Assembly: GCF_008727925.1 (NCBI RefSeq)
Contig: NZ_VTWT01000014.1
Coordinates: forward strand, 1 to 64,000
Direction of reading: 5' to 3'
Source: Adhaeribacter soli
Lineage (GTDB): Bacteria; Bacteroidota; Bacteroidia; Cytophagales; Hymenobacteraceae
Length of the DNA stretch: 64,000 bases
The position numbers and the translations under genes were made by a program. Shown here one piece after another: positions 24,917 through 34,129 of this stretch. Under the pieces are notes generated by a model. The model saw nothing but the letters and a program-made list of their open reading frames with translations, ran no database searches and was not told the origin of the DNA. How positions within the stretch are numbered: position 1 is the first letter of the stretch; each line of letters starts with the position of its first letter.

Positions 24917-26671
24917 ATGAAATTCCTTTCCGCTTTTTTTCTCTTTTTCTGTACCGTTTTTGCAACGTTTGCCCAGACTACCAAAAGCCCAAATGGCGGC
25001 TCCACCTATGTGCCGCTCAACGACGACATGTACCGGCTCATCGACCGCTACGCCCTGAAATACGCAGATAGCGTGCCGGAACTGCATACTTCTATTAAGC
25101 CTTACCTCCGGAAAACGGTAGCCAAGCTGGCCGAAAAAGCCCTCCGCGACAGCGCCAACCTCTCCGCAGCCGACCGATTTAATTTAACGTACCTGCTGCA
25201 GGACAACTGGAATTACCTTCCAGAGCCTGAGGTAAACCTGATTCCTGTTTCCGATACTACCGTTATGATTGGTCAAACTCCACAATACGTAGTAGGCCCT
25301 AATTTCAACACCAGCCGCAAACCCATTCTGAAGCACTTTTATAAGAACAAGACCGATTTTTACCACGTCGAAACCGAGGATTTCAGTTTGCGCGTGAATC
25401 CGGTCATTCATTTTCAGGGCGGTTTCGATACCGACAGCAGCGGTTTCCGCTACGTAAATACCCGCGGTTTGCAGGTAGAAGGTACAATCGATCGAAAACT
25501 AAGTTTCTACACCTTTCTGGCCGATAATCAGGCGCGCTTTCCGGAGTACGTGAACGACCGGATTGCCCGCGATACCATTGTGCCGCACGAAGGTTACTGG
25601 AAGAATTTCAAGGAAAACGGTTACGATTTTTTTACGGCCCGCGGCTACATTAATTATGCGCTCAGCAAACACATAAACGTACAGTTCGGCCACGACAAGA
25701 ATTTTATTGGGAACGGCTACCGTTCGCTTATTTTATCGGATTACGCCCCGGCTTATTTTTTCCTGAAGCTGAACACGCAGGTTTGGAAACTTCAGTACGA
25801 AAACATTTTTGCCAGCATGAACGCCGACCACAGCATTGGCGATAGACTTTACCCGAAGAAATATTTTGCCTACCACCACCTGAGCTACAACATCAAGCCA
25901 AACCTGAACGTGGGCGTATTTGAATCGGTGGTTTTTGCGCGCGGCAAAGGCAATTTTGAACTGGAATACCTGAACCCAATCATTTTTTACCGCAGCGTAG
26001 AGCAGCAACTCGGCTCCGATGATAATGCTTTGCTGGGCCTCGATTTTAAATGGAACATCCGTCGCCGCGTGCAGCTTTACGGTCAACTGGTACTCGATGA
26101 ATTTTTGTTGAGCGCCATTAAGGCCCGCAACGGCTGGTGGGCCAACAAGCAGGGCGGACAGTTCGGGGCAAAATACATCGATGCGTTCGGTTTGAAAAAC
26201 CTCGACCTGCAGGGCGAATTCAATTACCTTCGTCCTTATCTCTACCAGCACGAAAGCCGCTTTACCAATTACCAGCATTACCAGCAGCCGCTGGCTCACC
26301 CCATGGGCGCCAACCTCTCGGAGCTGATTGGTATCGCCACGTACCAACCCATCGGCAAACTGGCCATTACCGGTAAAGCCATTTACACCTACTTCGGCGC
26401 CGACACCGACACCCTGAACTGGGGCGGCAACGTGCTGAAACCCTACGTACCGCACCCGCAGGATTATGGCAACAAAGTCGGTCAGGGCAACACCACCCAA
26501 CAGCTGCACCTCGACCTGACGGTTTCTTACCAGCTAAAGCCAAACATGTTCATCGACCTGAAGCAGATCCTCCGCCACACCGATGCCGAGCTGAACCAGT
26601 TCGATAATAATTCCGCCTTCTCTTCAATTTCCTTCCGCTGGAATATCGGGCAACGGCTGCATGAATTTTAA
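24917..26671 (+). CDS. RemB/Wzi-like outer-membrane beta-barrel protein
   Basis: The 584-residue protein has a signal peptide (MKFLSAFFLFFCTVFATFAQ). The mature part is made of alternating amphipathic strands with aromatic ends, ending in SISFRWNIGQRLHEF, whose C-terminal phenylalanine is typical of outer-membrane barrels. The layout and the phrases GHDKNFIGNGYRSLILSDYA and WKLQYENIFA resemble the gliding-motility protein RemB and the Wzi-type capsule assembly family. A role in surface polysaccharide or gliding is inference. It is monocistronic, divergent from the upp operon, and followed by a GTAGAGACGCCC hairpin. Confidence 0.7.
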   Translation: MKFLSAFFLFFCTVFATFAQTTKSPNGGSTYVPLNDDMYRLIDRYALKYADSVPELHTSIKPYLRKTVAKLAEKALRDSANLSAADRFNLTYLLQDNWNYLPEPEVNLIPVSDTTVMIGQTPQYVVGPNFNTSRKPILKHFYKNKTDFYHVETEDFSLRVNPVIHFQGGFDTDSSGFRYVNTRGLQVEGTIDRKLSFYTFLADNQARFPEYVNDRIARDTIVPHEGYWKNFKENGYDFFTARGYINYALSKHINVQFGHDKNFIGNGYRSLILSDYAPAYFFLKLNTQVWKLQYENIFASMNADHSIGDRLYPKKYFAYHHLSYNIKPNLNVGVFESVVFARGKGNFELEYLNPIIFYRSVEQQLGSDDNALLGLDFKWNIRRRVQLYGQLVLDEFLLSAIKARNGWWANKQGGQFGAKYIDAFGLKNLDLQGEFNYLRPYLYQHESRFTNYQHYQQPLAHPMGANLSELIGIATYQPIGKLAITGKAIYTYFGADTDTLNWGGNVLKPYVPHPQDYGNKVGQGNTTQQLHLDLTVSYQLKPNMFIDLKQILRHTDAELNQFDNNSAFSSISFRWNIGQRLHEF

Positions 26672-26690
26672 CCCCCATTTCAATATTCCT

Positions 26691-26736
26691 GTAGAGACGC
26701 CCTAATAGGGCGTCTCTACCATTAGGGCGTCTCTAC
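26691..26736. repeat. Hairpin repeat GTAGAGACGCCC with an extra half copy
   Basis: A palindrome with arms GTAGAGACGCCCTA and TAGGGCGTCTCTAC (26691-26719) is followed at once by another right half (ATTAGGGCGTCTCTAC, 26721-26736). It may act as a terminator of the preceding gene but lacks a T run. Confidence 0.75.
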
Positions 26737-26861
26737 ATTTTCGCGAACATCCAAATTCATCTGAACGCTACCCTTCCAGCCCAAAAACCAACCCATCCGC
26801 GAAATCCAAAAACCCCGGACATTCCTAATTCTTAATTATTAATTATTAATTAAGAAGCCCG

Positions 26862-26869
26862 TACCTTTG
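26862..26869 (+). promoter_or_regulatory. TAnnTTTG promoter abutting the ABC exporter start
   Basis: TACCTTTG lies six bases before the ATG at 26876. Transcription should begin at or next to the start codon, suggesting a leaderless mRNA. Confidence 0.6.
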
Positions 26870-26875
26870 CGGATA

Positions 26876-28711
26876 ATGAAAACCTATTTACGTATTCTCA
26901 ATTTTGCGCGTCCGTTTAGCCGGTACGTGCCTATATATTTTGTATTTACCCTGCTCGGCACCATTTTCGGGCTTCTGAATTTCACTTTCCTTATTCCGCT
27001 GCTCAACGTGCTTTTCGACGAGGTGCCGAAGAGCGAAGCCGCTCAGATGGCAAGCCTGCCGGAATTCTCAGTTTCAATCGAGTACGGCAAATCGCTTTTT
27101 AACTATTATTTCGGAAGCATTTTGCTGGAAACCGGCAAGGTCGGGGCGCTGAAATTTGTCTGCATCATAATTCTGAGTTCGGTATTGCTTTCTAATTTGT
27201 TTAAGTACCTGGGGCAGCGGGTAATCGTAAAATTGCGCGCACGCGTGGTGCAGAACATTCGCCACGACCTTTACGAACGCATTACCCAGTTGCAGCTCGG
27301 TTATTTTACGAACGAGCGCAAAGGCGATTTAATGAGCCGGATGACCAACGATGTGCAGGAAATTGAAAGCTCGGTGATCAGTACCTTAACCACCGTGGTG
27401 CGCGAGCCTATTGCCATTATCGGGTTCTTCGTGATCCTGTTTACCATGTCGGTAAAGCTGACTTTGTTTACGCTCATTATCCTGCCGCTTTCGGGTACCG
27501 TTATTTCTTTTCTTTCCAAAAAACTGAAGCGCCGGGCCAAAGAAGGGCAGCATTCCTTAGGTTCCATTTTATCCCTGATCGACGAAACGCTGGGCGGACT
27601 TCGGGTGATCAAAGGCTTTAACGCCCAACCCTACGTGATGCGGAAATTCAACGAAGAAAACGACCGCTACGCCCGCATTGTGCGCTCCATGTTCAACAGC
27701 CGCGATCTGGCTTCGCCCCTTTCCGAAGTGCTGGGCGTGGGCGTGGTAACCATCATTTTATACTACGGCGGCAGCCTGGTGCTGAGCAACCAGTCCGATC
27801 TTTCGGCAGCCGAATTCATTGCTTACGTGGTGTTCTTTTCCCAGGTACTGGTGCCAGCCAAAGCGCTTTCTTCTTCATTCAGCAACATCCAGCGCGGCCT
27901 CGTTGCCGGAGAACGGATCTTAGCCGTTATCGATACAGAGCCGGCCATTCGGGACAAAGCTGATGCCAGCCAATTACCGGGTTTTAATCAGGAGATCACC
28001 TTCCGGAACGTTAGTTTTTCTTATGAAAAGGATACGGTTCTCGACAATATCAACTTAACCATTCCGAAAGGAAAAACAGTAGCATTGGTTGGTCCTTCGG
28101 GCTCCGGAAAATCTACCATGGCTGATCTGCTACCGCGTTTCTACGACCCAACTGCCGGCCAGATCCTGATCGACAATGTAGACCTGAAAGATTGTACGCT
28201 GCATTCTATCCGAAACCTGATGGGCATAGTAACCCAGGAATCGATCCTGTTCAACGACACCATTTTCAACAACATTGCCTTCAACAAAGAAAACCCAACC
28301 ATGGAAGAAGTGGTAGCCGCCGCTAAAATTGCGAACGCCCACGAATTCATTATGCAAACGCCGGATGGCTACAATACTTTAATTGGCGACCGTGGCAGCA
28401 AACTTTCCGGCGGACAGCGGCAGCGCCTGAGCATTGCCCGCGCCGTACTTAAAAATCCGCCAATCCTGATCATGGACGAAGCAACTTCTGCTTTAGATAC
28501 CGAATCGGAAAAACTGGTACAGGATGCCCTGACCAACCTGATGAAAAACCGCACTTCCCTGGTAATTGCCCACCGACTCAGCACCATTCAGCACGCCGAC
28601 GAAATAATAGTCATGCAGAAAGGCCGGATCGTAGAACGCGGCACCCACGAAGAACTTTCTATGAGCGGCGGCCTGTATTCGAAATTAAACCAAATGCAGG
28701 TTACGGCTTAA
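26876..28711 (+). CDS. ABC transporter, fused permease and ATPase (MsbA-like exporter)
   Basis: This 611-residue half-transporter has a six-helix ABC exporter membrane domain (residues about 1-340) followed by an ATPase domain. Walker A GPSGSGKS, the signature LSGGQRQR, Walker B ILIMDEATSALD and the switch AHRLS are all present, so it should be active as a homodimer in the inner membrane. MsbA-type members flip lipid A or other lipids, but substrate choice cannot be told from sequence. I start at the ATG at 26876 because the promoter element TACCTTTG lies right before it. The frame is open three codons further upstream. It is probably monocistronic. Confidence 0.93.
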   Translation: MKTYLRILNFARPFSRYVPIYFVFTLLGTIFGLLNFTFLIPLLNVLFDEVPKSEAAQMASLPEFSVSIEYGKSLFNYYFGSILLETGKVGALKFVCIIILSSVLLSNLFKYLGQRVIVKLRARVVQNIRHDLYERITQLQLGYFTNERKGDLMSRMTNDVQEIESSVISTLTTVVREPIAIIGFFVILFTMSVKLTLFTLIILPLSGTVISFLSKKLKRRAKEGQHSLGSILSLIDETLGGLRVIKGFNAQPYVMRKFNEENDRYARIVRSMFNSRDLASPLSEVLGVGVVTIILYYGGSLVLSNQSDLSAAEFIAYVVFFSQVLVPAKALSSSFSNIQRGLVAGERILAVIDTEPAIRDKADASQLPGFNQEITFRNVSFSYEKDTVLDNINLTIPKGKTVALVGPSGSGKSTMADLLPRFYDPTAGQILIDNVDLKDCTLHSIRNLMGIVTQESILFNDTIFNNIAFNKENPTMEEVVAAAKIANAHEFIMQTPDGYNTLIGDRGSKLSGGQRQRLSIARAVLKNPPILIMDEATSALDTESEKLVQDALTNLMKNRTSLVIAHRLSTIQHADEIIVMQKGRIVERGTHEELSMSGGLYSKLNQMQVTA

Positions 28712-28715
28712 ATGG

Positions 28716-28868
28716 TTTAATGGCTAAATTGTTAAATGGCTAAACAGTTGATTTGTTAATTATTTTAGCAACACATTCAGGAAGCTAACCTTTTGCGGAA
28801 ACGATAGGTTTAAACCTTAAAAAAGTATAGCGTTGAAGGAAAAACCATTTAACAATTTAGCCATTAAA
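28716..28868. repeat. Perfect 24-bp inverted repeat enclosing 105 bp
   Basis: The arm at 28716-28739 (core GGCTAAATTGTTAAATGG) is exactly complementary to 28845-28868. No gene lies between the arms. The element fills the gap between the ABC exporter and the next gene. Confidence 0.8.
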
Positions 28869-28936
28869 CAATTTAACATATTGCTGGAATTAAGTAGTTT
28901 TACTTTTTCCGGAATTCACCTTAACGTTCATTTCTG

Positions 28937-29311
28937 ATGGAAGCTTTAAGAAAATTTGTAAGTATCGTGGTGCTCCTCTTCCTGGTTTTTGCCTTGCTGG
29001 TTTTACTGAACGTAATCAGCACCGAATACCTCGACAGCACTTTTACCAGTTTCAATCCGGAAAATTATTATAAAACCATTTTTGGCCTGGCTTCCGGTTT
29101 GCTGCTGATTTATTTGCTGGTTTCTAATTTCAGCATTTTGGCCCTGAAGCGTGAGCGCACCGTTCTAAACAACCGGATAAACGAACTGAAAGCTAACCTC
29201 TACGATAAAAAAATAAACGAAGCCCGCGAACCGAATGGAGGTTTCCGCCCTACAGAGCCTACGCAAACGCAACGTCACGACCCGATTTTTCCGCCCGATA
29301 ACCTGCAATAA
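28937..29311 (+). CDS. Hypothetical two-helix membrane protein
   Basis: The 124-residue protein has two membrane helices (about 8-26 and 47-68: [15 protein letters not shown]). A predicted coiled coil follows ([23 protein letters not shown]) and then a proline-rich polar tail. The two-helix plus coiled-coil plan recalls LapA-type small membrane proteins, but the similarity is only in layout. It is 5 bases upstream of gmhA, so the two are almost certainly one operon, which may point to an envelope or LPS role. I do not recognise the family. Confidence 0.6.
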   Translation: MEALRKFVSIVVLLFLVFALLVLLNVISTEYLDSTFTSFNPENYYKTIFGLASGLLLIYLLVSNFSILALKRERTVLNNRINELKANLYDKKINEAREPNGGFRPTEPTQTQRHDPIFPPDNLQ

Positions 29312-29316
29312 TTCTT

Positions 29317-29895
29317 ATGATTACCTCCGACCTGATTTTAACCGAACTTTCCGAAGCCCGGCAGGTTTTAAATAACTTTTTAGCCAATCCGGCCAACATC
29401 GAAGCTATTGAAAAGGCTGCCGGAATAATGGCTGAAGCCCTGAAAAAAGGCGGCAAAATTTTAAGCTGCGGCAACGGCGGCTCCATGTGCGATGCCATGC
29501 ACTTTGCCGAAGAATTGTCGGGCCGCTACCGTGAAAACCGCAAAGCCCTGGCTGCCCTTTCCCTCTCCGATTCCGCCCACATCAGCTGCGTAGCCAACGA
29601 TTACGGGTACGATTACGTGTTCTCCCGGGGCGTGGAAGCTTTCGGCCGCGAAGGCGATGTATTACTGGCCATCAGCACCAGTGGCAATTCCAGAAACGTA
29701 CTTTTAGCCGCGGAAGCTGCCCGGGAACTGGGCATGAAAGTAATCAGCCTTACCGGTAAAGACGGCGGTAAACTGGCACCTTTAAGCGATGTAGAAATAA
29801 GAGTGGAGCACTTCGGTTACGCCGACCGCATCCAGGAAGTTCACATCAAGGTCATTCACATTTTTATGCTGCTTATCGAAAAGCAATTGGCTTAA
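29317..29895 (+). CDS. gmhA: Phosphoheptose isomerase (D-sedoheptulose 7-phosphate isomerase)
   Basis: GmhA turns sedoheptulose 7-phosphate into D-glycero-D-manno-heptose 7-phosphate, the first step of ADP-heptose synthesis for LPS core. The 192-residue SIS-domain protein matches the family length. Diagnostic segments are [21 protein letters not shown] near residues 52-72, [11 protein letters not shown] near 123, and [18 protein letters not shown] near the C terminus, which supplies the active-site Glu and His. DiaA-like paralogues share the fold, but this sequence fits GmhA better. It is the second gene after a small membrane protein. Confidence 0.9.
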   Translation: MITSDLILTELSEARQVLNNFLANPANIEAIEKAAGIMAEALKKGGKILSCGNGGSMCDAMHFAEELSGRYRENRKALAALSLSDSAHISCVANDYGYDYVFSRGVEAFGREGDVLLAISTSGNSRNVLLAAEAARELGMKVISLTGKDGGKLAPLSDVEIRVEHFGYADRIQEVHIKVIHIFMLLIEKQLA

Positions 29896-30020
29896 TATGG
29901 GGTTCCCCATTTCGCTCCTTAACAAAAGTTACCTTAAAAGGAATTTATTTTAATAGGAAGCTGTTCAGCGCCTAATCCGGATTCCGGAGGCCAAACGCTA
30001 CCCTTTTAAGACGAAAAAGT

Positions 30021-31559
30021 ATGCTTACCAAAACCTACGGCAGTGCAGTCTTCGGCGTAAATGCCGCTACCATCACCATAGAAGTGAACGTTACCCCTGG
30101 CACCAAACTCTTCATGGTGGGCCTGCCCGATAACGCGGTAAAAGAAAGTGAGCAGCGCATCGAATCGGCCCTGAAGCATTACGGGTACCGCATGCCACGT
30201 CAGAAAGTGGTTATTAACCTGGCTCCCGCCAACATTCGCAAAGAAGGTTCCGCTTACGATCTTCCAATAGCTTTAGGCCTTTTAGCCGCTTCCGAACAAA
30301 TGCCCGCCGACCGCCTGGGCGATTACCTGATCATGGGCGAACTATCTTTAGACGGTGAACTCCGTCCCATAAAAGGCGCTTTACCCATTGCCATCCAGGC
30401 CCGGAAAGAAGGTTTTAAAGGTTTTATTCTGCCTGCTCAGAATGCCCGCGAAGCTGCCATTGTGAATAACCTGGAAGTTTACGGGGTAAAGAACATCAAA
30501 GAAGCCATCGGCTTTTTCTGGGGCGACGATCCGGTAGAACGTGTAAAAATAGACACCCGCGAAATTTTCCAGAATACTGCCGATAAATACCTTGCCGACT
30601 TTGCCGATGTGCAGGGCCAGGAAAATATTAAACGCGCCTTGGAAATTGCGGCTGCCGGTGGTCACAACGTGATCATGGTCGGTCCGCCGGGCGCCGGGAA
30701 AACCATGCTGGCCAAACGCCTGCCTTCCATTTTGCCGCCTTTAAGTCTGCAGGAAGCCCTCGAAACCACCAAGATCCATTCCGTAGCGGGTAAATTAGGC
30801 GAACAGGCTTCGTTGCTATCAACCCGCCCTTACCGCGCCCCGCACCATACCATTTCCGACGTGGCGCTGGTTGGCGGGGGCGGCAATCCTCAACCCGGCG
30901 AAATTTCGCTTTCCCATAACGGCGTCTTGTTCCTGGATGAATTACCAGAATTCAAACGTACCGTGCTGGAAGTAATGCGCCAGCCGCTGGAAGAACGGAA
31001 AGTAACCATTTCCCGCGCCAAAGTTTCCATCGATTTCCCGGCCAATTTCATGCTTATTGCCAGCATGAACCCATGTCCGTGCGGCTACTACAACCACCCC
31101 GAGAAGGATTGCGTGTGCGGCCCCGGCATTGTACAGCGGTATTTAAACAAAGTAAGCGGCCCGCTTTTAGACCGGATCGATCTGCACGTGGAAGTAACGC
31201 CGGTAACCTTCGACCAGATGACGGAAACCCGCAAAACGGAAAGCAGCGCCGAGATTCGGGAACGCGTAATCAGGGCCCGGCAAATTCAGGCTGAAAGGTT
31301 TGAGAATCATCCGGAAATTCATGCCAATGCGTTAATGCCTTCGCAAATGGTAAAGGATATCTGCCAGATAAACGAAGCCGGCAAGAAGCTCCTGAAAACC
31401 GCCATGGAACGCCTCGGCCTTTCCGCCCGCGCCTACGACCGCATCTTAAAAGTAAGCCGCACCATTGCCGATCTGAGCGGAAGTCCGGAAATAAAAGTAG
31501 AGCACTTGGCCGAAGCCATTCAGTACCGGAGCTTAGACCGCGAGGGTTGGGCCGGGTAA
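30021..31559 (+). CDS. YifB/ComM family Mg-chelatase-like AAA+ ATPase
   Basis: ComM-type proteins are hexameric helicases that help branch migration during natural transformation. The 512-residue protein has the N-terminal ChlI/Lon-like domain (about 1-170), a Walker A GPPGAGKT near residue 221, Walker B and sensor regions (VLFLDELPEF) and the family's zinc-like cluster NPCPCGYYNHPEKDC. The C-terminal Mg_chelatase_C domain ends with QYRSLDREGW. It is intact and stands alone. Whether this organism is naturally competent is not shown by this window. Confidence 0.93.
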   Translation: MLTKTYGSAVFGVNAATITIEVNVTPGTKLFMVGLPDNAVKESEQRIESALKHYGYRMPRQKVVINLAPANIRKEGSAYDLPIALGLLAASEQMPADRLGDYLIMGELSLDGELRPIKGALPIAIQARKEGFKGFILPAQNAREAAIVNNLEVYGVKNIKEAIGFFWGDDPVERVKIDTREIFQNTADKYLADFADVQGQENIKRALEIAAAGGHNVIMVGPPGAGKTMLAKRLPSILPPLSLQEALETTKIHSVAGKLGEQASLLSTRPYRAPHHTISDVALVGGGGNPQPGEISLSHNGVLFLDELPEFKRTVLEVMRQPLEERKVTISRAKVSIDFPANFMLIASMNPCPCGYYNHPEKDCVCGPGIVQRYLNKVSGPLLDRIDLHVEVTPVTFDQMTETRKTESSAEIRERVIRARQIQAERFENHPEIHANALMPSQMVKDICQINEAGKKLLKTAMERLGLSARAYDRILKVSRTIADLSGSPEIKVEHLAEAIQYRSLDREGWAG

Positions 31560-31784
31560 TCCGGGGCTTATCCGATCATCAGGCAAGCTTCTCATATTTA
31601 TAATTCAACCTAATTACCTGTAAATTAATTTTATATAATTATCGGAAGCAACTAAAACATTAATTCCCAGAGCTGCAAAATTACCGCCCTTGTAAATCAC
31701 CCGAAACAAGCCAAAACAAAAACAGCTTTCGTTTAAAAATATTTTAAAAATAAAATATTCTTTTTATTAAATTTGGAATTAAAC

Positions 31785-31807
31785 AGGACTAGCTCAATCC
31801 TAGTCCT
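31785..31807. promoter_or_regulatory. Inverted repeat just upstream of an outer-membrane protein gene
   Basis: AGGACTAG (31785-31792) and CTAGTCCT (31800-31807) are perfect 8-bp arms with a seven-base gap, ending 11 bases before the ATG at 31819. It could be an operator or a 5' leader hairpin that controls translation. No T run follows, so it is not a normal terminator. Confidence 0.45.
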
Positions 31808-31818
31808 CTAATCCAATC

Positions 31819-32454
31819 ATGAAGAAAATTATATTTTGTTTAAGCTTACTGTTTAGCAGCACATTAACTCAGGCTCAGGATCAGCCACTTAGCATCGGGC
31901 TAAAGGCAGGCATAAACGCTTCCGGAGGCTGGAATGCAGAAAATGTGGTCGGCTCCGGGAATACCGGATTCCATGGCGGAGCAGTCACGAACATCCGATT
32001 CGCTGATCGTCATGCCGTACAGACTGAGCTACTTTATTCCACCAAAGGCTTTAGTTATTCCGGAACCACGGCAAAACTACATTTAAGCTACCTGGAGCTC
32101 CCTGTGCTCTACCAATTCCATTTTACCCGGGTTAAGAAGGGAAAGTACTACACCCGTAGGCAAGCCACCGGTAACCTGTTTGCCACTGCCGGCCCACAGC
32201 TATCAGTACTTACCGGATCTAAAATTACTCAACCCGAAACTCCTGATACGGATCTATATGCTTATACCCGGCCGTTCGATATAAGTGCAGTAGCCGGTTT
32301 AGGTTACAGATTTAACCGTGGAATCACGATCAGTGCAAACTATGCCTTAGGCCTTCGCTACTTACATGGTGCCCCAAATCCTTTGATGCCCGAAAAGGTT
32401 AAAAATACTACCATTCAGGCTAGTGTAAGCTATCTGATTCCGGCAAGAATGTAA
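31819..32454 (+). CDS. Porin family outer-membrane beta-barrel protein (PF13568 type)
   Basis: The 211-residue protein has a signal peptide ending near LTQAQ (residue 20), then SIGLKAGINASGGW, the usual opening strand of small Bacteroidota barrels. Strand-forming repeats follow (HAVQTELLYSTKGFSY; LSYLELPVLYQFHF), as does the near-universal YLELPVLY motif. The final strand is IQASVSYLIPARM. It should fold into an 8-stranded barrel in the outer membrane. Function is unknown for the family. Two related genes lie at 36070 and 37161, not in tandem. A hairpin precedes its start, and a 17-bp stem terminator follows. Confidence 0.85.
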   Translation: MKKIIFCLSLLFSSTLTQAQDQPLSIGLKAGINASGGWNAENVVGSGNTGFHGGAVTNIRFADRHAVQTELLYSTKGFSYSGTTAKLHLSYLELPVLYQFHFTRVKKGKYYTRRQATGNLFATAGPQLSVLTGSKITQPETPDTDLYAYTRPFDISAVAGLGYRFNRGITISANYALGLRYLHGAPNPLMPEKVKNTTIQASVSYLIPARM

Positions 32455-32485
32455 GCAGAGGCAAATCACCAAGGATTCTTTCCTA

Positions 32486-32530
32486 AAAATCAAAGAGCCG
32501 GTCCTTTTACAGAACCGGCTCTTTGATTTT
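32486..32530. terminator. Bidirectional intrinsic terminator
   Basis: A perfect 17-bp stem (32486-32502 with 32514-32530, core AAAGAGCCGGT/ACCGGCTCTTT) flanked by A and T runs lies between convergent genes. Confidence 0.9.
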
Positions 32531-32557
32531 CCACGGTATTTAAAACTCTCCCTGTTC

Positions 32558-33970
32558 TTAATGGGTTACTATCAGTTTCCGGTAGCTGGCTAGTCCATTA
32601 CGAATTAACCTGATGGTATAAACCCCGGCTTTAAAATGCTGGCTCTGCAATTGGTAAGCATGCGAACCGGCAGTCTGTTTTTCTTCATCAGCAACTACCA
32701 TTATTTCCCGGCCCAACGCATCGAGCACTTCCAGCCGCACAGGAGCCTGTTCTTTCAGGAAATAAGATAAGGTAACTTCGGCTTGCCCCACTGGGTTTGG
32801 ATACACTCTAAAAGCGGTTTCTTCTTCCTGGACTGGTTTTTCGCCAGTTACCGCACCCCGGGTGTACCAGATCGGGGAAGTAACAATGCGGTCGCCATCG
32901 TTCTGAATAATTACGGCATAGTAATATGCACTTCCGGAGGCTGCATTATCCACGTAACTTAAAGCGGAAACGCCGGAGTTGGTTGAGGCTACCGAAACGG
33001 CATTCTGGCCGCTACCCGGCGTTCCTTTCATTAAAGTAATGGAGCGTACGGTTTCATTATCGGCATCAGTAACGTTTACGCTGATGTTAGCCTGGCTGCC
33101 GCCCTGAAAAATACTGCCCACGGGTTCGTTGTTCAGGGTAAAATTCACCTGGGTATTCCAGTCGTCGGAAGCATAGAAACGCCTTGCCCGTAAGGCCTGC
33201 ATGAGGTCGGCTTTGGTTAACGCCGGCGCCATAACTACTAACCGGCCCGGCGTGGTGCGCCCGAAAGTGGTTTTATGGTTATCGTGATCGAGGGAAATAC
33301 CTACATGGTAGCCCCGCGCCAGGAGCGTTCGGTAAACGCTTTCGTAGCTACTGGTTGAGGGGTTCAGGTAAGTAGTATTTACGGAAGTGGCAGGTCCGGA
33401 ACGCATGGGCGTACCTACCAAAGCGCTGTCGGCAACCAGGTTAAAAGCAGCCGTAGCCAGGTTGTTGTAATCGCCGGTTTGCGGATGCGCCAGCAAGGCA
33501 AATGCTCCCGGCCGTTTATTTATTTCCTTGTAAAGGTTCTGATAATTCGATTTTGGCACATATACATTGTAATTCCCCGTTTCCCAGCCGATCAGATCGT
33601 TTACGCCGTAGACCAGCATGTGGCCGCCGCCGGAGATCACACCCCATTCCATGCCGTAAAGCGCCACGAACTGCCCGTTAACGGTGGCACTATCGGCCTG
33701 CCGCAAACCTTTGGCATAATTGGCCAGTTGCATGCCGGCTTGGCTGTGGTTGTGCTCTGAAATTCCCAGAAAATCAAAATTCAGCGAACCGGAAGCATAG
33801 ACAAAATTCTGAAAAGGCGTTACATGCCCGGAGGTAGCATGATCCTGATTGCCATCGGAATAGCTGGAATGGGCATGCAGGTTGCCGTAGTAATAATTGT
33901 AAGTTCCTTGCTGTGCCCGCACCGCGAAAGCCCCCAACATCCCCAACAGGAAGGTAAAAGTTTTTTTCAT
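32558..33970 (-). CDS. Secreted PHP/CehA-McbA family metallohydrolase with T9SS sorting domain
   Basis: The 470-residue protein has a signal peptide (MKKTFTFLLGMLGAFAVRAQ). A PHP-type metal site starts with NLHAHSSYSDG (His32, His34), GISEHNHSQAG near residue 71 and ISLDHDNHKTTFGR near 228, as in CehA/McbA-like hydrolases. After about residue 300 a beta-sandwich domain leads to a type IX secretion domain (FRVYPNPVGQAEVTLSYFL to YRKLIVTH). The enzyme should be secreted or surface-attached and probably hydrolyses a phosphoester, but the substrate is unknown. It is transcribed alone, towards the barrel gene at 31819. Confidence 0.85.
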   Translation of the reverse strand: MKKTFTFLLGMLGAFAVRAQQGTYNYYYGNLHAHSSYSDGNQDHATSGHVTPFQNFVYASGSLNFDFLGISEHNHSQAGMQLANYAKGLRQADSATVNGQFVALYGMEWGVISGGGHMLVYGVNDLIGWETGNYNVYVPKSNYQNLYKEINKRPGAFALLAHPQTGDYNNLATAAFNLVADSALVGTPMRSGPATSVNTTYLNPSTSSYESVYRTLLARGYHVGISLDHDNHKTTFGRTTPGRLVVMAPALTKADLMQALRARRFYASDDWNTQVNFTLNNEPVGSIFQGGSQANISVNVTDADNETVRSITLMKGTPGSGQNAVSVASTNSGVSALSYVDNAASGSAYYYAVIIQNDGDRIVTSPIWYTRGAVTGEKPVQEEETAFRVYPNPVGQAEVTLSYFLKEQAPVRLEVLDALGREIMVVADEEKQTAGSHAYQLQSQHFKAGVYTIRLIRNGLASYRKLIVTH

Positions 33971-34117
33971 GAAAAGATTAAAAAATTCTACCTGTAAAAA
34001 TATACTAAAAAAGGTTGAAAAAATTGTAACATCCGGCCAACTTTTTGAAATTACAACTTACCGCTGCCACTTTTGTTTGTTACTGAAAAGTAAATTGCCT
34101 GCCGCTTCATATTTTTC

Positions 34118-34125
34118 TAATTTTG
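34118..34125 (+). promoter_or_regulatory. TAnnTTTG promoter abutting the GNAT gene start
   Basis: TAATTTTG lies four bases before the ATG at 34130, so the transcript is probably leaderless. Confidence 0.55.
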
Positions 34126-34129
34126 CAGC

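Noticed and set aside
25733-26509. Open minus-strand frame of about 258 codons inside the RemB-like gene
   Set aside because: It is antisense to a protein with signal peptide and barrel pattern, and it has no recognisable features.
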